A stretch of DNA of 56,324 bases from positions 1-56,324 of the forward strand of contig JAFNSO010000025.1 in assembly GCA_017384945.1 (NCBI GenBank). Direction: 5' to 3'. Shown here one piece after another: positions 30,632 through 38,651 of this stretch (its first letter is position 1; every line of letters begins with the position of its first letter). A program made the translations under genes and the position numbers. This stretch comes from Ruminococcus sp. (lineage in GTDB: Bacteria > Bacillota > Clostridia > Oscillospirales > Acutalibacteraceae). Below the pieces are notes generated by a model. The model searched no databases and had not been told where the DNA came from. It worked only from the letters and a program-made list of their open reading frames with translations.

Positions 30632-31858
30632 TTAGTTAAAAGCGGAGTTCTCACCCGCAAGCTTACCCGTCGACCAGGCTATCACGAGGTTGAAGCCGCC
30701 CGTGTACGCGTCTGTGTCGATCACCTCGCCCGCGAAGTAGAGTCCCTTTGTTATTTTGCTTTCCATTGTTTTCGGATTGATTTCGGAAACCCTGACGCCG
30801 CCCGAGGTTATGATTGCTTCCTCGATCGGTCGGGGATTTGAAATCTCAACCTTAAAATCCTTTATGCACTCGAGCAGAGCCCGTCTTTCCTCTTTTGTGA
30901 CCGAGTTGCATTTTTTCGCGGGGTCAATACCCCAGCGGTCGAGTATAACGGGTATGAGCTTTTTCGGCAAAAGCCGTGAGAGCGAGTTTGAGACCGCCTT
31001 GTTTATGTTTTCTGAAAAGTCGCGCAGTATTCGGGCGTCGAGAACATCCTTATCAAGCGCGGGCTTTAAGTCGATATGAGCGGTGTAGCCCATTGAGTAG
31101 TCGGTCATATTACAGCTTGCCGACAGCACGATCGGCCCCGAAATCCCGAAATGGGTAAAAAGCATTTCGCCGAAGTCGGAAAAGACCTCCCTGCCGTCCC
31201 GTCCTGTCACCGTGAGCCTTACGTTTCTCAGGGACAAACCCTGCAAGCGTTTGCAGTCGCTGTCGGGACTTTCAAGCGGAATAAGCGAGGGTCGAAGCTC
31301 GGTTACGGTATGCCCGAGCTTTCGGGCAAAGATATAGCCGTCGCCCGTCGAGCCCGTACGCGGGTAGCTCTTGCCTCCCGTCGCGATAATCAGCCTGTCG
31401 CAGGGGTTTTTTTTACCCTCAACAACTACGGCGTTTACAGCATTGTTTTCACAAACAACGTCCTCCACGCGCTTGTGGATAATCTTACAGCCGTTGTCAA
31501 GAGCAAACGAGCGCATTGTGTCAACAACGTCCATAGCCCTGTCCGAAACGGGAAAAACCCTGTTTCCGCGCTCGACCTTTGTTTTTAGTCCCAAGCCCTC
31601 AAAGAAGCTGACAACATCCTCGGGGGAAAAGTTATTAAGAGCGCTGTACAGAAACTTTCCGTTAACGGGAACGTTTTGCAGAAATGTATTTATATCGCAG
31701 AAATTGGACAGGTTACATCTGCCCTTGCCTGTTATGAGGAGCTTTCTGCCGACCTTCGGCATTTTCTCGTACAGCGTTACGTCCGCTCCGTACATCGAGG
31801 CAAAGCCGCCCGCCATCAAGCCCGCGGCGCCTCCGCCTATTATAATTACCTTAGTCAT
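30632..31858 (-). CDS. HI0933/BaiN-family FAD-dependent oxidoreductase
   Basis: 408 residues. The N-terminal FAD motif GGGAAGLMAG (7-16) with the Glu of LYEK near 33 is followed by the family signature RKLLITGKGRCNLSN near 40-54, IIATGGKSYPRTGSTGDGY near 160, and the C-terminal FAGEVIDTDAYTGGFNLVIAWSTG FAD site. The substrate of these flavoproteins is poorly known. ATG 31858 lies within the last codons of the RpiR gene (8-bp overlap); a longer in-frame reading upstream is not needed and matches no family sequence. Confidence 0.92.
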   Translation of the reverse strand: MTKVIIIGGGAAGLMAGGFASMYGADVTLYEKMPKVGRKLLITGKGRCNLSNFCDINTFLQNVPVNGKFLYSALNNFSPEDVVSFFEGLGLKTKVERGNRVFPVSDRAMDVVDTMRSFALDNGCKIIHKRVEDVVCENNAVNAVVVEGKKNPCDRLIIATGGKSYPRTGSTGDGYIFARKLGHTVTELRPSLIPLESPDSDCKRLQGLSLRNVRLTVTGRDGREVFSDFGEMLFTHFGISGPIVLSASCNMTDYSMGYTAHIDLKPALDKDVLDARILRDFSENINKAVSNSLSRLLPKKLIPVILDRWGIDPAKKCNSVTKEERRALLECIKDFKVEISNPRPIEEAIITSGGVRVSEINPKTMESKITKGLYFAGEVIDTDAYTGGFNLVIAWSTGKLAGENSAFN

Positions 31859-32729
31859 TCGGTGTAGCCGTTCCGAGGTTGTCGTATACGCCCTGGTGGT
31901 TCCAGACAAGCTCGAGCTCCTTGAAGGTGTCCGTGACCTCGTCCTTTTTCTCAAGAACGGTAGCTACGATCAGCGCGTTTATAAGGCTCAACGGAGCAAC
32001 AAGCGAGTCAACGACGGAAGCCATATCGCTTCGAGCGATAAGCACGTGATTCGCCGCCGAGACGAGCGGAGACACCATACTGTCGGTGATAGCGATAACA
32101 TTAGCTCCCCTGTCGCGCGCGAGAGACATCGACTCAACAGCCATCGTGCTGTAGCGCGGAAAGCTGATTCCGATCATAACGTCCTGCTCGCTTATACGGA
32201 AAAGCTGCTCGTATGTATGTGTTTTCGAGGTATCGGTGATGACCCTTACGTTGTCGAAAATAAGGCCGAAATAATAGCCCAGAAACTGAGCCAGAGACGC
32301 GGTCGAGCGAACTCCGAAGATGTAAATTCTCCTTGCCCTTACGATCGCCTTCACAGCCGCGTCAAAGTCCTTGTGGGAGGTTTCCTCGAGGGTACGACGG
32401 ATTTTGTCTATATCCTGATTCATGATCGAATCGAGTACATCGTCGTCGCCGATACGGTCGGTGGTAACGTCGATTCGCTGAACCGAGGTGAGCTTGTCGC
32501 GGATCATTTCCTGCATAGCCTTCTGGAGCTTCGGATAACCCGAATAGCCGAGCTCAGTCGCGAAACGGACGACGGTGCTCTCCGACACTCCGACTGTCTT
32601 GCCGAGCTTAGAAGCGGTCATAAACGCCGCTCGGTCATAATGTTCTTCAATATAATTGGCAATACGCTTTTGTCCCTTTGAAAAGGAGCTCATATTGACT
32701 TCAATTCTTGAGAGTAAATGTTCTACCAT
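31851..32729 (-). CDS. MurR/RpiR-family transcriptional regulator
   Basis: 292 residues: an N-terminal RpiR helix-turn-helix domain (about 1-77, with AAFMTASKLGKTVGVSESTVVRFATELGYSGYP) and a C-terminal SIS sugar-phosphate-binding domain (about 115-255, with IYIFGVRSTASLAQFLGYYF and ISFPRYSTMAVESMSLARDRGANVIAITDS). It probably senses a phosphosugar. Its targets are unknown; it is first in the transcript with the flavoprotein, cmk, plsC and ispH-rpsA. ATG 32729 is preferred to TTG 32753 because AAGGAAG sits 9 bp upstream. Confidence 0.93.
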   Translation of the reverse strand: MVEHLLSRIEVNMSSFSKGQKRIANYIEEHYDRAAFMTASKLGKTVGVSESTVVRFATELGYSGYPKLQKAMQEMIRDKLTSVQRIDVTTDRIGDDDVLDSIMNQDIDKIRRTLEETSHKDFDAAVKAIVRARRIYIFGVRSTASLAQFLGYYFGLIFDNVRVITDTSKTHTYEQLFRISEQDVMIGISFPRYSTMAVESMSLARDRGANVIAITDSMVSPLVSAANHVLIARSDMASVVDSLVAPLSLINALIVATVLEKKDEVTDTFKELELVWNHQGVYDNLGTATPND

Positions 32730-32777
32730 ATATGTAAACTTCCTTGTATACAATTTAATGCGCGTAGCGCTGACTTC

Positions 32778-32806
32778 ATTTTACCATTATAACTTGCAAA
32801 ATACAA
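32778..32806 (-). promoter_or_regulatory. Promoter of the rpiR-cmk-ispH operon
   Basis: On the minus strand TTGTAT (32806-32801), 17 bp, TAAAAT (32783-32778). Confidence 0.55.
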
Positions 32807-32866
32807 CTGTTTTTTAAAAGATTTTGCGATATTTATGCAAGATAAGAGAATTAGACCTCCATAATC

Positions 32867-32895
32867 TTGCATTTTCATATATAATATGTTAAAAT
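32867..32895 (+). promoter_or_regulatory. Promoter of hisHF
   Basis: TTGCAT (32867-32872), 17 bp, TAAAAT (32890-32895) with upstream TG. It diverges from the rpiR promoter; no T-box or leader peptide is apparent in the short leader. Confidence 0.6.
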
Positions 32896-32927
32896 TTACG
32901 ATATATTAAAATTTTCGGAGGAAAACA

Positions 32928-33539
32928 ATGATTGCGATTATAGATTACGGCGCGGGAAACATCCAAAGCGTGTACAAGGCGCTCAGGCACATCGGAGCGG
33001 ACTGCGTTGTGACAAGGGATTACGACGAGATTCTCGGCGCTGACGGAGCCGTCCTTCCGGGGGTCGGAGCGTTCGGCGACTGTATGGAGAATATGGAGAG
33101 CACAGGCGCGAAGCAGGCGGCTCTTGATTTCATCAAAACAGGCAAGCCGTTTCTCGGTATCTGCCTCGGCTTACAGCTCCTCTTCCCCGAGAGCGAGGAA
33201 AACGAGGGCGTAAATGGACTGTCGGTGCTCAACGGCAAAATCAAAAGGATACCCTCGGGAGAAGGTCTGAAAATCCCGCATATGGGCTGGAATAACATTG
33301 AGATCCTGAAACACGACGGTATATTTGAGGGAATCGAAAACAGCCCCTACGTATACTTTGTACACTCCTACTACCTCGACGCGGACGATAAAGACATCGT
33401 AAGCGCACAAACAGAGTACGGAGTAATAATCGACGCGGCTGTTTCGTACAAGAACGTGACCGCGACCCAGTTCCACCCCGAAAAGAGCGGCGAAACGGGA
33501 CTCAGAATGTTAAAGAATTTTGTCAGGATGTGTGAATAA
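32928..33539 (+). CDS. hisH: Imidazole glycerol phosphate synthase, glutaminase subunit
   Basis: 203 residues, class I glutamine amidotransferase. The nucleophile Cys is in [10 protein letters not shown] near 82, the His-Glu pair in [10 protein letters not shown] near 184-188; [14 protein letters not shown] opens the protein and [12 protein letters not shown] follows. It releases ammonia from glutamine and feeds it to HisF in histidine and AICAR synthesis. GGAGG precedes ATG 32928. It stands with hisF alone, without other his genes nearby. Confidence 0.97.
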   Translation: MIAIIDYGAGNIQSVYKALRHIGADCVVTRDYDEILGADGAVLPGVGAFGDCMENMESTGAKQAALDFIKTGKPFLGICLGLQLLFPESEENEGVNGLSVLNGKIKRIPSGEGLKIPHMGWNNIEILKHDGIFEGIENSPYVYFVHSYYLDADDKDIVSAQTEYGVIIDAAVSYKNVTATQFHPEKSGETGLRMLKNFVRMCE

Positions 33540-33540
33540 T

Positions 33541-34296
33541 ATGTACGCAAAAAGAATTATCCCCTGCCTCGACGTTAAGAACGGCAGGGTCGTAAAGGGT
33601 ATGAGCTTCGTAAACCTCGTGGACGCGGGAGACCCGGTCGAATGCGCGAAGCAGTACGACGCTCAGGGCGCCGACGAGCTTGTGTTTCTCGACATCACAG
33701 CCTCGAGCGACGCTAGAAAAACCGTGGTAGATATGGTAGCCAAGGTCGCAGACACGATTTTCATTCCGTTCACAGTCGGCGGCGGGATCAGAACAGTCGA
33801 GGATTTCAACGAAATACTCAGAGCGGGAGCCGACAAGGTGAGCGTAAACTCCGCGGCTATAAAGCGTCCCGAGCTTATCTCTGAGGCGGCAAAGAAATTC
33901 GGCAGCCAGTGCGTAGTCACAGCGATCGACGCAAAGCGCAAGGGCGACAGCTGGGAGGTCTACATAAACGGCGGCAGAATCCCGATGGGACTCGACGCCG
34001 TAGAGTGGGCGGTCGAGTGCGAAAGACTCGGCGCGGGTGAAATCCTTCTGACCAGTATGGACGAGGACGGTCAGAAAAAGGGCTATGACCTTGCGCTCAC
34101 GAGAGCGGTCTCGGAGAAGGTCAACATTCCCGTAATCGCCAGCGGCGGCGCGGGAGCGCTCGAGCACTTCTACGACGCCTTCACCGAGGGCAAGGCGGAC
34201 GCGGTACTCGCCGCGAGTCTCTTCCACTTCGGCGAAATCCCGATCCCGAAGCTCAAAGACTACCTCAACGAAAAAGGTATACCGGTCAGATTATAA
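33541..34296 (+). CDS. hisF: Imidazole glycerol phosphate synthase, cyclase subunit
   Basis: 251 residues, a TIM barrel with the HisF start [17 protein letters not shown] (catalytic Asp near 11), [13 protein letters not shown] near 78, the second catalytic Asp in VVTAIDAK near 130, and [18 protein letters not shown] near 170. It converts PRFAR plus ammonia to imidazole glycerol phosphate and AICAR. ATG 33541 comes 1 bp after the hisH stop; the two subunits are made in equal amounts from one message. Confidence 0.97.
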   Translation: MYAKRIIPCLDVKNGRVVKGMSFVNLVDAGDPVECAKQYDAQGADELVFLDITASSDARKTVVDMVAKVADTIFIPFTVGGGIRTVEDFNEILRAGADKVSVNSAAIKRPELISEAAKKFGSQCVVTAIDAKRKGDSWEVYINGGRIPMGLDAVEWAVECERLGAGEILLTSMDEDGQKKGYDLALTRAVSEKVNIPVIASGGAGALEHFYDAFTEGKADAVLAASLFHFGEIPIPKLKDYLNEKGIPVRL

Positions 34297-34303
34297 TGTA
34301 ACA

Positions 34304-34336
34304 AAACGGCTCGCAGTAAACGCGAGCCGTTTAATA
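34304..34336 (+). terminator. Terminator after hisF (bidirectional)
   Basis: AAACGGCTCGC (34304-34314) pairs with GCGAGCCGTTT (34322-34332), loop of 7. Both strands end in T runs of three or more. Confidence 0.8.
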
Positions 34337-35218
34337 TTACTGCTTTGCAACAGCGCTTTTTGCCTTACACCACTTTGAATAGACCTTTTTCTTGCCCTTC
34401 ATCTTGTAGGTTCTGACCTTAAGGTAGTATCTCTTGCCCTTGGTGAGCTTATTGAGATAACCCTTAGTCACCGTAGCGAAAACCTTTTTACACTTCTTGA
34501 ACTTCTTTGAGAGAGACCATTTTACCTGATAGCCCTTTACACCCTTGACCTTCGACCAAGCGATTTTAATACTTCTGTTGCCCACCGACTTCATAACGGT
34601 GATCTCGGTCGGCTGAGGATTTTCAAACAACGCCTTGCCCGATTTAAGAGAAAGATCGTCGAAGAAGCAGTCCGCCTCAACTCCGTCGCACATCATCGCT
34701 GCAAGGTACGCTCTCGCGGTATATCCCTTTTCAGGTACATTAAGAGCTACGGACGCCTTTTTTGACCAGTCGCTCTTTACCCCCGAGTACAGCTTGGACG
34801 ACTTTGAGCTGAGAACCTTTCCCTTTTTGTCAAGGATTTCAAGCTTTATCCCGATTTTGTCTTTGGTTCCGAGTCCGCCGAGAAACGCCGAAAATGTAAG
34901 GCTTTTCCCCTTGAGAGACGATACGCTGACGTCCTGATAAAGATATCTCTCGCTGTCCTTCTCTGAAGGAACCCCTGCCATAAAATAATACTTGCCGCTT
35001 TTTGACGAAAGGGATTTCTTTGCTTCAATATCACCCTCGGTGCATACTTTCCAGCACTTTTCCTTTGAGCTGTCGATCCAGCACGCAAGGTCGCCCGATT
35101 CGGCGTCGGGATTTTTCAAAAGATTATCAGCCGCGAAGGTCTGAGCCGCGCCGATAACCGAAAATAAGCTCAAAGAGAGCACGACACAAAGCGCAAGGCT
35201 TAAAATTCTCTTTTTCAT
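34337..35218 (-). CDS. Secreted protein with C-terminal fibronectin III-like domain
   Basis: 293 residues. Signal peptide 1-30 (KKRILSLALCVVLSLSLFSVIGAAQTFA). Residues about 32-195 resemble a jelly-roll carbohydrate-binding or discoidin-like domain, starting LLKNPDAESGDLACWI. Residues about 200-293 form a Lys-rich fibronectin III-like domain (ITVMKSVGNRSIKIAWSKVKGVKGYQVKWS) of the type common in clostridial surface proteins. No catalytic module is seen. Expressed alone from a promoter upstream; GAGGAGG precedes ATG 35218. Function is unknown, perhaps binding to glycans or the cell surface. Confidence 0.8.
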   Translation of the reverse strand: MKKRILSLALCVVLSLSLFSVIGAAQTFAADNLLKNPDAESGDLACWIDSSKEKCWKVCTEGDIEAKKSLSSKSGKYYFMAGVPSEKDSERYLYQDVSVSSLKGKSLTFSAFLGGLGTKDKIGIKLEILDKKGKVLSSKSSKLYSGVKSDWSKKASVALNVPEKGYTARAYLAAMMCDGVEADCFFDDLSLKSGKALFENPQPTEITVMKSVGNRSIKIAWSKVKGVKGYQVKWSLSKKFKKCKKVFATVTKGYLNKLTKGKRYYLKVRTYKMKGKKKVYSKWCKAKSAVAKQ

Positions 35219-35248
35219 AAGGTTTTCCTCCTCAAAAAAATGAACAAA

Positions 35249-35267
35249 ATATACATTAAATGTATAT
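35249..35267. promoter_or_regulatory. 19-bp palindrome before the secreted-protein gene
   Basis: ATATACATT-A-AATGTATAT is a perfect palindrome about 30 bp upstream of ATG 35218, in the promoter or leader. It may be an operator; the AT-rich context weakens the case. Confidence 0.4.
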
Positions 35268-35329
35268 AGTTTATATTATATTATCATAAAAGAAAAATAA
35301 ATACAATATAAGTCAATATATGTCACACA

Positions 35330-35363
35330 ACACAAAAGCAGAGAGCCAAAAAAAGCTCTCTGC
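35330..35363 (-). terminator. Terminator of the leuB-cpsB transcript
   Basis: On the minus strand GCAGAGAGC (35363-35355) pairs with GCTCTCTGC (35346-35338), then TTTTGTGTT. Confidence 0.85.
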
Positions 35364-35369
35364 CCGGTT

Positions 35370-36080
35370 TTATTTTTTGTAGGGAGTAAAAATCTCCGCG
35401 CTTGTTTCCATAAAGGAGTCTATTGTTTCCTGTCCGCATTTATCGCGAATCAAGTCCACGGTTTTTGAGTACTCGTCGGGGTTTCCTCTGGTAAGGTTAT
35501 GACAGTCGGTGCCGAGGATGTCGATGTAACCGCGCTTAATGTATTTCAAAAGCCTTCTGCGCTCCGAAAAATGCTTGAACGCGCCGACGTTTGTCTGGAT
35601 AATAATATCCTCGTCAACAAGGTCGAGCACAAGATCCTCGTTCGCCATAAGGTTGTCGTAACGCTCGATGTGAGTAAGCACAGGGCTGAGACCGTAGTTT
35701 CCGCGGAGTCGGTTGAAATAATCCATCGTGTGCTCCGAAAAGCTGCTCGAAAACGGAAACTCACAGAGGATATACTTTGAGTCGCCGTAGCAAACCTGAG
35801 AGATATCCTTGTTGTTGAAGAGATATCGGGTAACGTAGACCTCCGCTCCGACGCAAATGCTCACATCCTCGGGGATATGCGGAAGCAGCTTTTCGAGACT
35901 CTCCTGACGACGCTCGACGAACCTCTCGAGGCTTTCCTCGTTTGTATAAAAATGCGGTGTAAAGCAGATATTCTTAACGTTCTGCGCTCTGAGCTTTTCG
36001 ATGATTTCAAGGCTCATCTCCACACTCTTTGAGCCGTCGTCTATCTCGGGCAGAATGTGTGAGTGCATATCATAGTACAT
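35370..36080 (-). CDS. CpsB/CapC-family tyrosine phosphatase (PHP fold)
   Basis: 236 residues of the PHP-type protein tyrosine phosphatases that regulate capsule or exopolysaccharide synthesis. Metal-binding motifs: DMHSHILPEIDDGS at 4-17, CFTPHFYTNE near 40, AEVYVTR near 84, LTHIERY near 137, and GTDCHNLTRGNP near 192. The family removes phosphate from tyrosine kinases of the BY type, but neither a BY-kinase nor capsule genes lie in this window. It is 27 bp downstream of leuB, and GAGGTGT precedes ATG 36080. Confidence 0.9.
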   Translation of the reverse strand: MYYDMHSHILPEIDDGSKSVEMSLEIIEKLRAQNVKNICFTPHFYTNEESLERFVERRQESLEKLLPHIPEDVSICVGAEVYVTRYLFNNKDISQVCYGDSKYILCEFPFSSSFSEHTMDYFNRLRGNYGLSPVLTHIERYDNLMANEDLVLDLVDEDIIIQTNVGAFKHFSERRRLLKYIKRGYIDILGTDCHNLTRGNPDEYSKTVDLIRDKCGQETIDSFMETSAEIFTPYKK

Positions 36081-36107
36081 ACGGACACCTCTTTTATAAT
36101 GAAGTTA

Positions 36108-37181
36108 TCAGATAAACTCGCAGACCTTGTCGCCCATCTCGGTTGTGCTGACCTTGGTCATACCCTCGGCGTAGATGTCGGGGGTTCTGTACTTTTTGAG
36201 AGCCTCGTTTACGGCGTTCTCAATAGCGTCGGCAGCCTCACTCTGATCAAGCGAGTAGCGAAGCATCATAGCAACCGAAAGGATCGTCGCGAGGGGATTC
36301 GCGATTCCCTGACCCGCGATATCGGGAGCCGAGCCGTGAATCGGCTCATACAGACCGAACTTGCCCTCCGCAAGACTTGCGGAAGCGAGCATTCCGATCG
36401 AACCCGCGATCATTGAAGCCTCGTCGGAGAGGATGTCTCCGAAAATATTCGAGGTCACGATAACGTCGAACTGTCTCGGATTGCGGACGAGCTGCATAGC
36501 GCAGTTATCGACATAGAGGTGGTTGAGCTCTACCTCGGGGTAGTCCTTAGCGACCTCGATAACGGTCTCTCTCCAAAGGCGGGAGCTCTCGAGCACGTTT
36601 GCCTTGTCGACGCTTGTTACCTTTTTGTTTCTCTTCATAGCCATTTCAAAGGCTGTGCGGGCGATACGCTCGATTTCGGGTACAGAGTACATCTCGGTGT
36701 CCCACGCAGCGGGAGAACCGTCCTCAGCCGTACATCTTCCGCGCTTGCCGAAGTAGATTCCGCCCGTAAGCTCACGGACAATGAGGATATCGAGCTGACC
36801 GCCGATGATTTCATCCTTGATAGGAGAGTCACCCTGCAAGGGCTCAAAGATAACGGAGGGTCTGAGGTTAGCGAATAAGCCGAGCGCTCCTCTGATTCCG
36901 AGAAGTCCCGCCTCGGGGCGCTTATTGCCCGGGAGATTGTCCCACTTGGGTCCGCCTACGGCTCCGAGAAGCACGCTGTCGGACGCCTTGCACTTGTCGA
37001 TTGTCTCCTGCGGAAGCGGCTCGCCTGTCGCGTCGATCGCGCAGCCGCCCATAAGAGCCTCGTCATAGCTGACCTTGAAGCCGAATTTGTCGGCGGTTTT
37101 GTCGAGAACCTTGATCGCCTCGTCCACGATTTCGGGACCGATTCCGTCGCCCTTTAACAATGTAATCTTATAATCTTTCAT
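36108..37181 (-). CDS. leuB: 3-isopropylmalate dehydrogenase
   Basis: 357 residues of the isocitrate/isopropylmalate dehydrogenase family. [16 protein letters not shown] opens the protein; substrate arginines are in [14 protein letters not shown] near 100 and [14 protein letters not shown] near 138; metal ligands lie in [10 protein letters not shown] near 223 and [24 protein letters not shown] near 248; NAD-binding region [18 protein letters not shown] near 280. It oxidises and decarboxylates 3-isopropylmalate in leucine synthesis. No other leu gene is adjacent, so the leucine pathway is dispersed. GGAG precedes ATG 37181. Confidence 0.96.
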   Translation of the reverse strand: MKDYKITLLKGDGIGPEIVDEAIKVLDKTADKFGFKVSYDEALMGGCAIDATGEPLPQETIDKCKASDSVLLGAVGGPKWDNLPGNKRPEAGLLGIRGALGLFANLRPSVIFEPLQGDSPIKDEIIGGQLDILIVRELTGGIYFGKRGRCTAEDGSPAAWDTEMYSVPEIERIARTAFEMAMKRNKKVTSVDKANVLESSRLWRETVIEVAKDYPEVELNHLYVDNCAMQLVRNPRQFDVIVTSNIFGDILSDEASMIAGSIGMLASASLAEGKFGLYEPIHGSAPDIAGQGIANPLATILSVAMMLRYSLDQSEAADAIENAVNEALKKYRTPDIYAEGMTKVSTTEMGDKVCEFI

Positions 37182-37261
37182 TTGTAACTACTCCTTATTT
37201 AAAAATCTTACTCTATTATCACACATATATTTGTAATAGATTGTAAACTTTGCTACAATCT

Positions 37262-37888
37262 TTAATTTTCGTTGTTCTGAATCGGGATTTTCTGATAGAC
37301 CTCGCAGACTCTGTCCCTCTGCCACAGCATAGGGTTAACTCTGACCGAATAGCCGAAGCCGTTGTCCATCACCCACTCAAAGGGCTTCGCGCGCGGGATA
37401 CCGTAGACCGATAGCAGCGTCATAATCACTCCGCCGTGGGTTATTATAACTGCCTCGGTGTTGTTTGTTTTCATCAAGCCCTCGACAATCTGCTCGAATA
37501 TAAGGCAGACCCGCTTTGTGAAATCTGCTCCGCTCTCCCCTCTCGGCGGCTTTACGTCGGTCTGACCCGCGAGCCACCTTTCAAAATCGGGGTCGTCTCT
37601 CAGCTCGTCCGCGCTCTTGTTCTCCCACTCGCCGAAGCAGCACTCGCTTAGCTGATCGAGCACAAGCGGATTTTGGTGAGGATAAAGAAGCTTCGCGGTC
37701 TGAACACATCGCTTCAGCGGGCTTGTGAATACAACCTGCGTTCCCGGGTAGATATAACGGGAGTCGTACTCCTCAAGGTTGAGCCTGCCCTCCTCGCTGA
37801 GAGGGACGTCGGTTGTGCCGATGTACTTTCCCTTTAAGGTGTCGGCTATATCTCCGTGACGGATAAAATGAATAACATATGACTGCAT
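37262..37888 (-). CDS. Histidine phosphatase family protein
   Basis: 208 residues of the phosphoglycerate mutase-like superfamily. The RHG motif IHFIRHGDIA (7-16) carries the phospho-acceptor His; FTSPLKRCVQTA near 55 and the second catalytic His in VIITHGGVIMTLLSVYGI near 149 follow; E88-like acid in CCFGEWENKSADEL near 87. It probably removes phosphate from small metabolites or from phosphoribazole-type substrates; the exact substrate is open. It diverges from the XRE regulator gene at 37952 and may be regulated by it. Confidence 0.87.
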   Translation of the reverse strand: MQSYVIHFIRHGDIADTLKGKYIGTTDVPLSEEGRLNLEEYDSRYIYPGTQVVFTSPLKRCVQTAKLLYPHQNPLVLDQLSECCFGEWENKSADELRDDPDFERWLAGQTDVKPPRGESGADFTKRVCLIFEQIVEGLMKTNNTEAVIITHGGVIMTLLSVYGIPRAKPFEWVMDNGFGYSVRVNPMLWQRDRVCEVYQKIPIQNNEN

Positions 37889-37901
37889 ATTGACAACTCA
37901 C

Positions 37902-37939
37902 TTTACAAATAGTTTATTTTGTATTATACTGACAGTATA
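37902..37939 (+). promoter_or_regulatory. Promoter and overlapping operator of the XRE gene
   Basis: TTTACA (37902-37907), 17 bp, TATACT (37925-37930). The -10 forms half of a perfect palindrome TATACT-GAC-AGTATA (37925-37939), a likely autoregulatory operator. Confidence 0.65.
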
Positions 37940-37951
37940 GGAGGTGCTTGT

Positions 37952-38614
37952 ATGAACAAGGAATTCGGAAGAACTATCACATATCTCAGAAAAAAGAAGG
38001 GCGTAAGCCAGAAGGACGCCTGCGCAGAGCTCGGGATTTCCCAGGCGCTTCTCTCACATTATGAAAAAGGGATAAGGGAATGCGGGCTTAGCTTTCTTAT
38101 TAAGCTTGCCGACTACTACGAGGTGAGCGTCGATTATCTCCTCGGAAGAAGCCAGAGCGCAGACGGCAGAGACGAGGAGGAAAACACGGACGACGTGCGC
38201 ACCCTCGACGATATCAACCGCCGAAAGACAAACACCTACTGTATGCTGAACCGAAAGCTTCAAATCAACACCACGGCTGTGATATACAGCATACTTTCCG
38301 AAATAAACAACAAAAAGCTCACACGCTCGGTCAGCGAGTATCTGAGCGTTACGCAGTACTATATTTTCCGCAAGCTGTTCGAGAACAACCCGAAATCAAG
38401 CGGGCTGTTCGATATAACAGACGTTGACGTCAGAAGCTACTGCAAGGCTCAGACGGCGCTCAGCGAGGCAAGAATGAGCGATGTGCTCAAGCTGCTCGAC
38501 ACACCCGAGCTGAGCGACAACATCCTGTCGGATAAATTTGACGAAAGCTATCCGTCGCTTCATCAGCTTCTTAAAAACGCCGAAAAGGCTATGAATCAAA
38601 GCTTTAAGATTTAA
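37952..38614 (+). CDS. XRE-family transcriptional regulator
   Basis: 220 residues. Residues 4-62 form a Cro/C1-type helix-turn-helix (FGRTITYLRKKKGVSQKDACAELGISQALLSHYEKG and LADYYEVSVDYLLGR). An acidic linker follows at about 65-85. The C-terminal domain (about 90-220) is alpha-helical and not recognised. It may sense a ligand or partner protein. ATG 37952 follows AGGAGG at 8 bp; an upstream in-frame reading from 37919 would start before the promoter. An operator-like palindrome covers its own -10. Confidence 0.85.
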   Translation: MNKEFGRTITYLRKKKGVSQKDACAELGISQALLSHYEKGIRECGLSFLIKLADYYEVSVDYLLGRSQSADGRDEEENTDDVRTLDDINRRKTNTYCMLNRKLQINTTAVIYSILSEINNKKLTRSVSEYLSVTQYYIFRKLFENNPKSSGLFDITDVDVRSYCKAQTALSEARMSDVLKLLDTPELSDNILSDKFDESYPSLHQLLKNAEKAMNQSFKI

Positions 38615-38617
38615 TTA

Positions 38618-38650
38618 TGAGGTTGGCTCGAAAGAACCAACCTCAGTTTT
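38618..38650 (+). terminator. Terminator after the XRE gene
   Basis: TGAGGTTGG (38618-38626) pairs with CCAACCTCA (38637-38645), followed by GTTTTATT. The minus-strand gene beyond it may use the same hairpin, but its T-tail on that strand is poor. Confidence 0.75.
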
Positions 38651-38651
38651 A

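Noticed and set aside
32730-32753. Upstream TTG start for the RpiR regulator
   Set aside because: The TTG lies before the ribosome binding site that serves ATG 32729.
37182-37261. T-box or leader peptide before leuB
   Set aside because: The gap is only 80 bp and shows no T-box motif, terminator/antiterminator pair or leucine-rich short frame.
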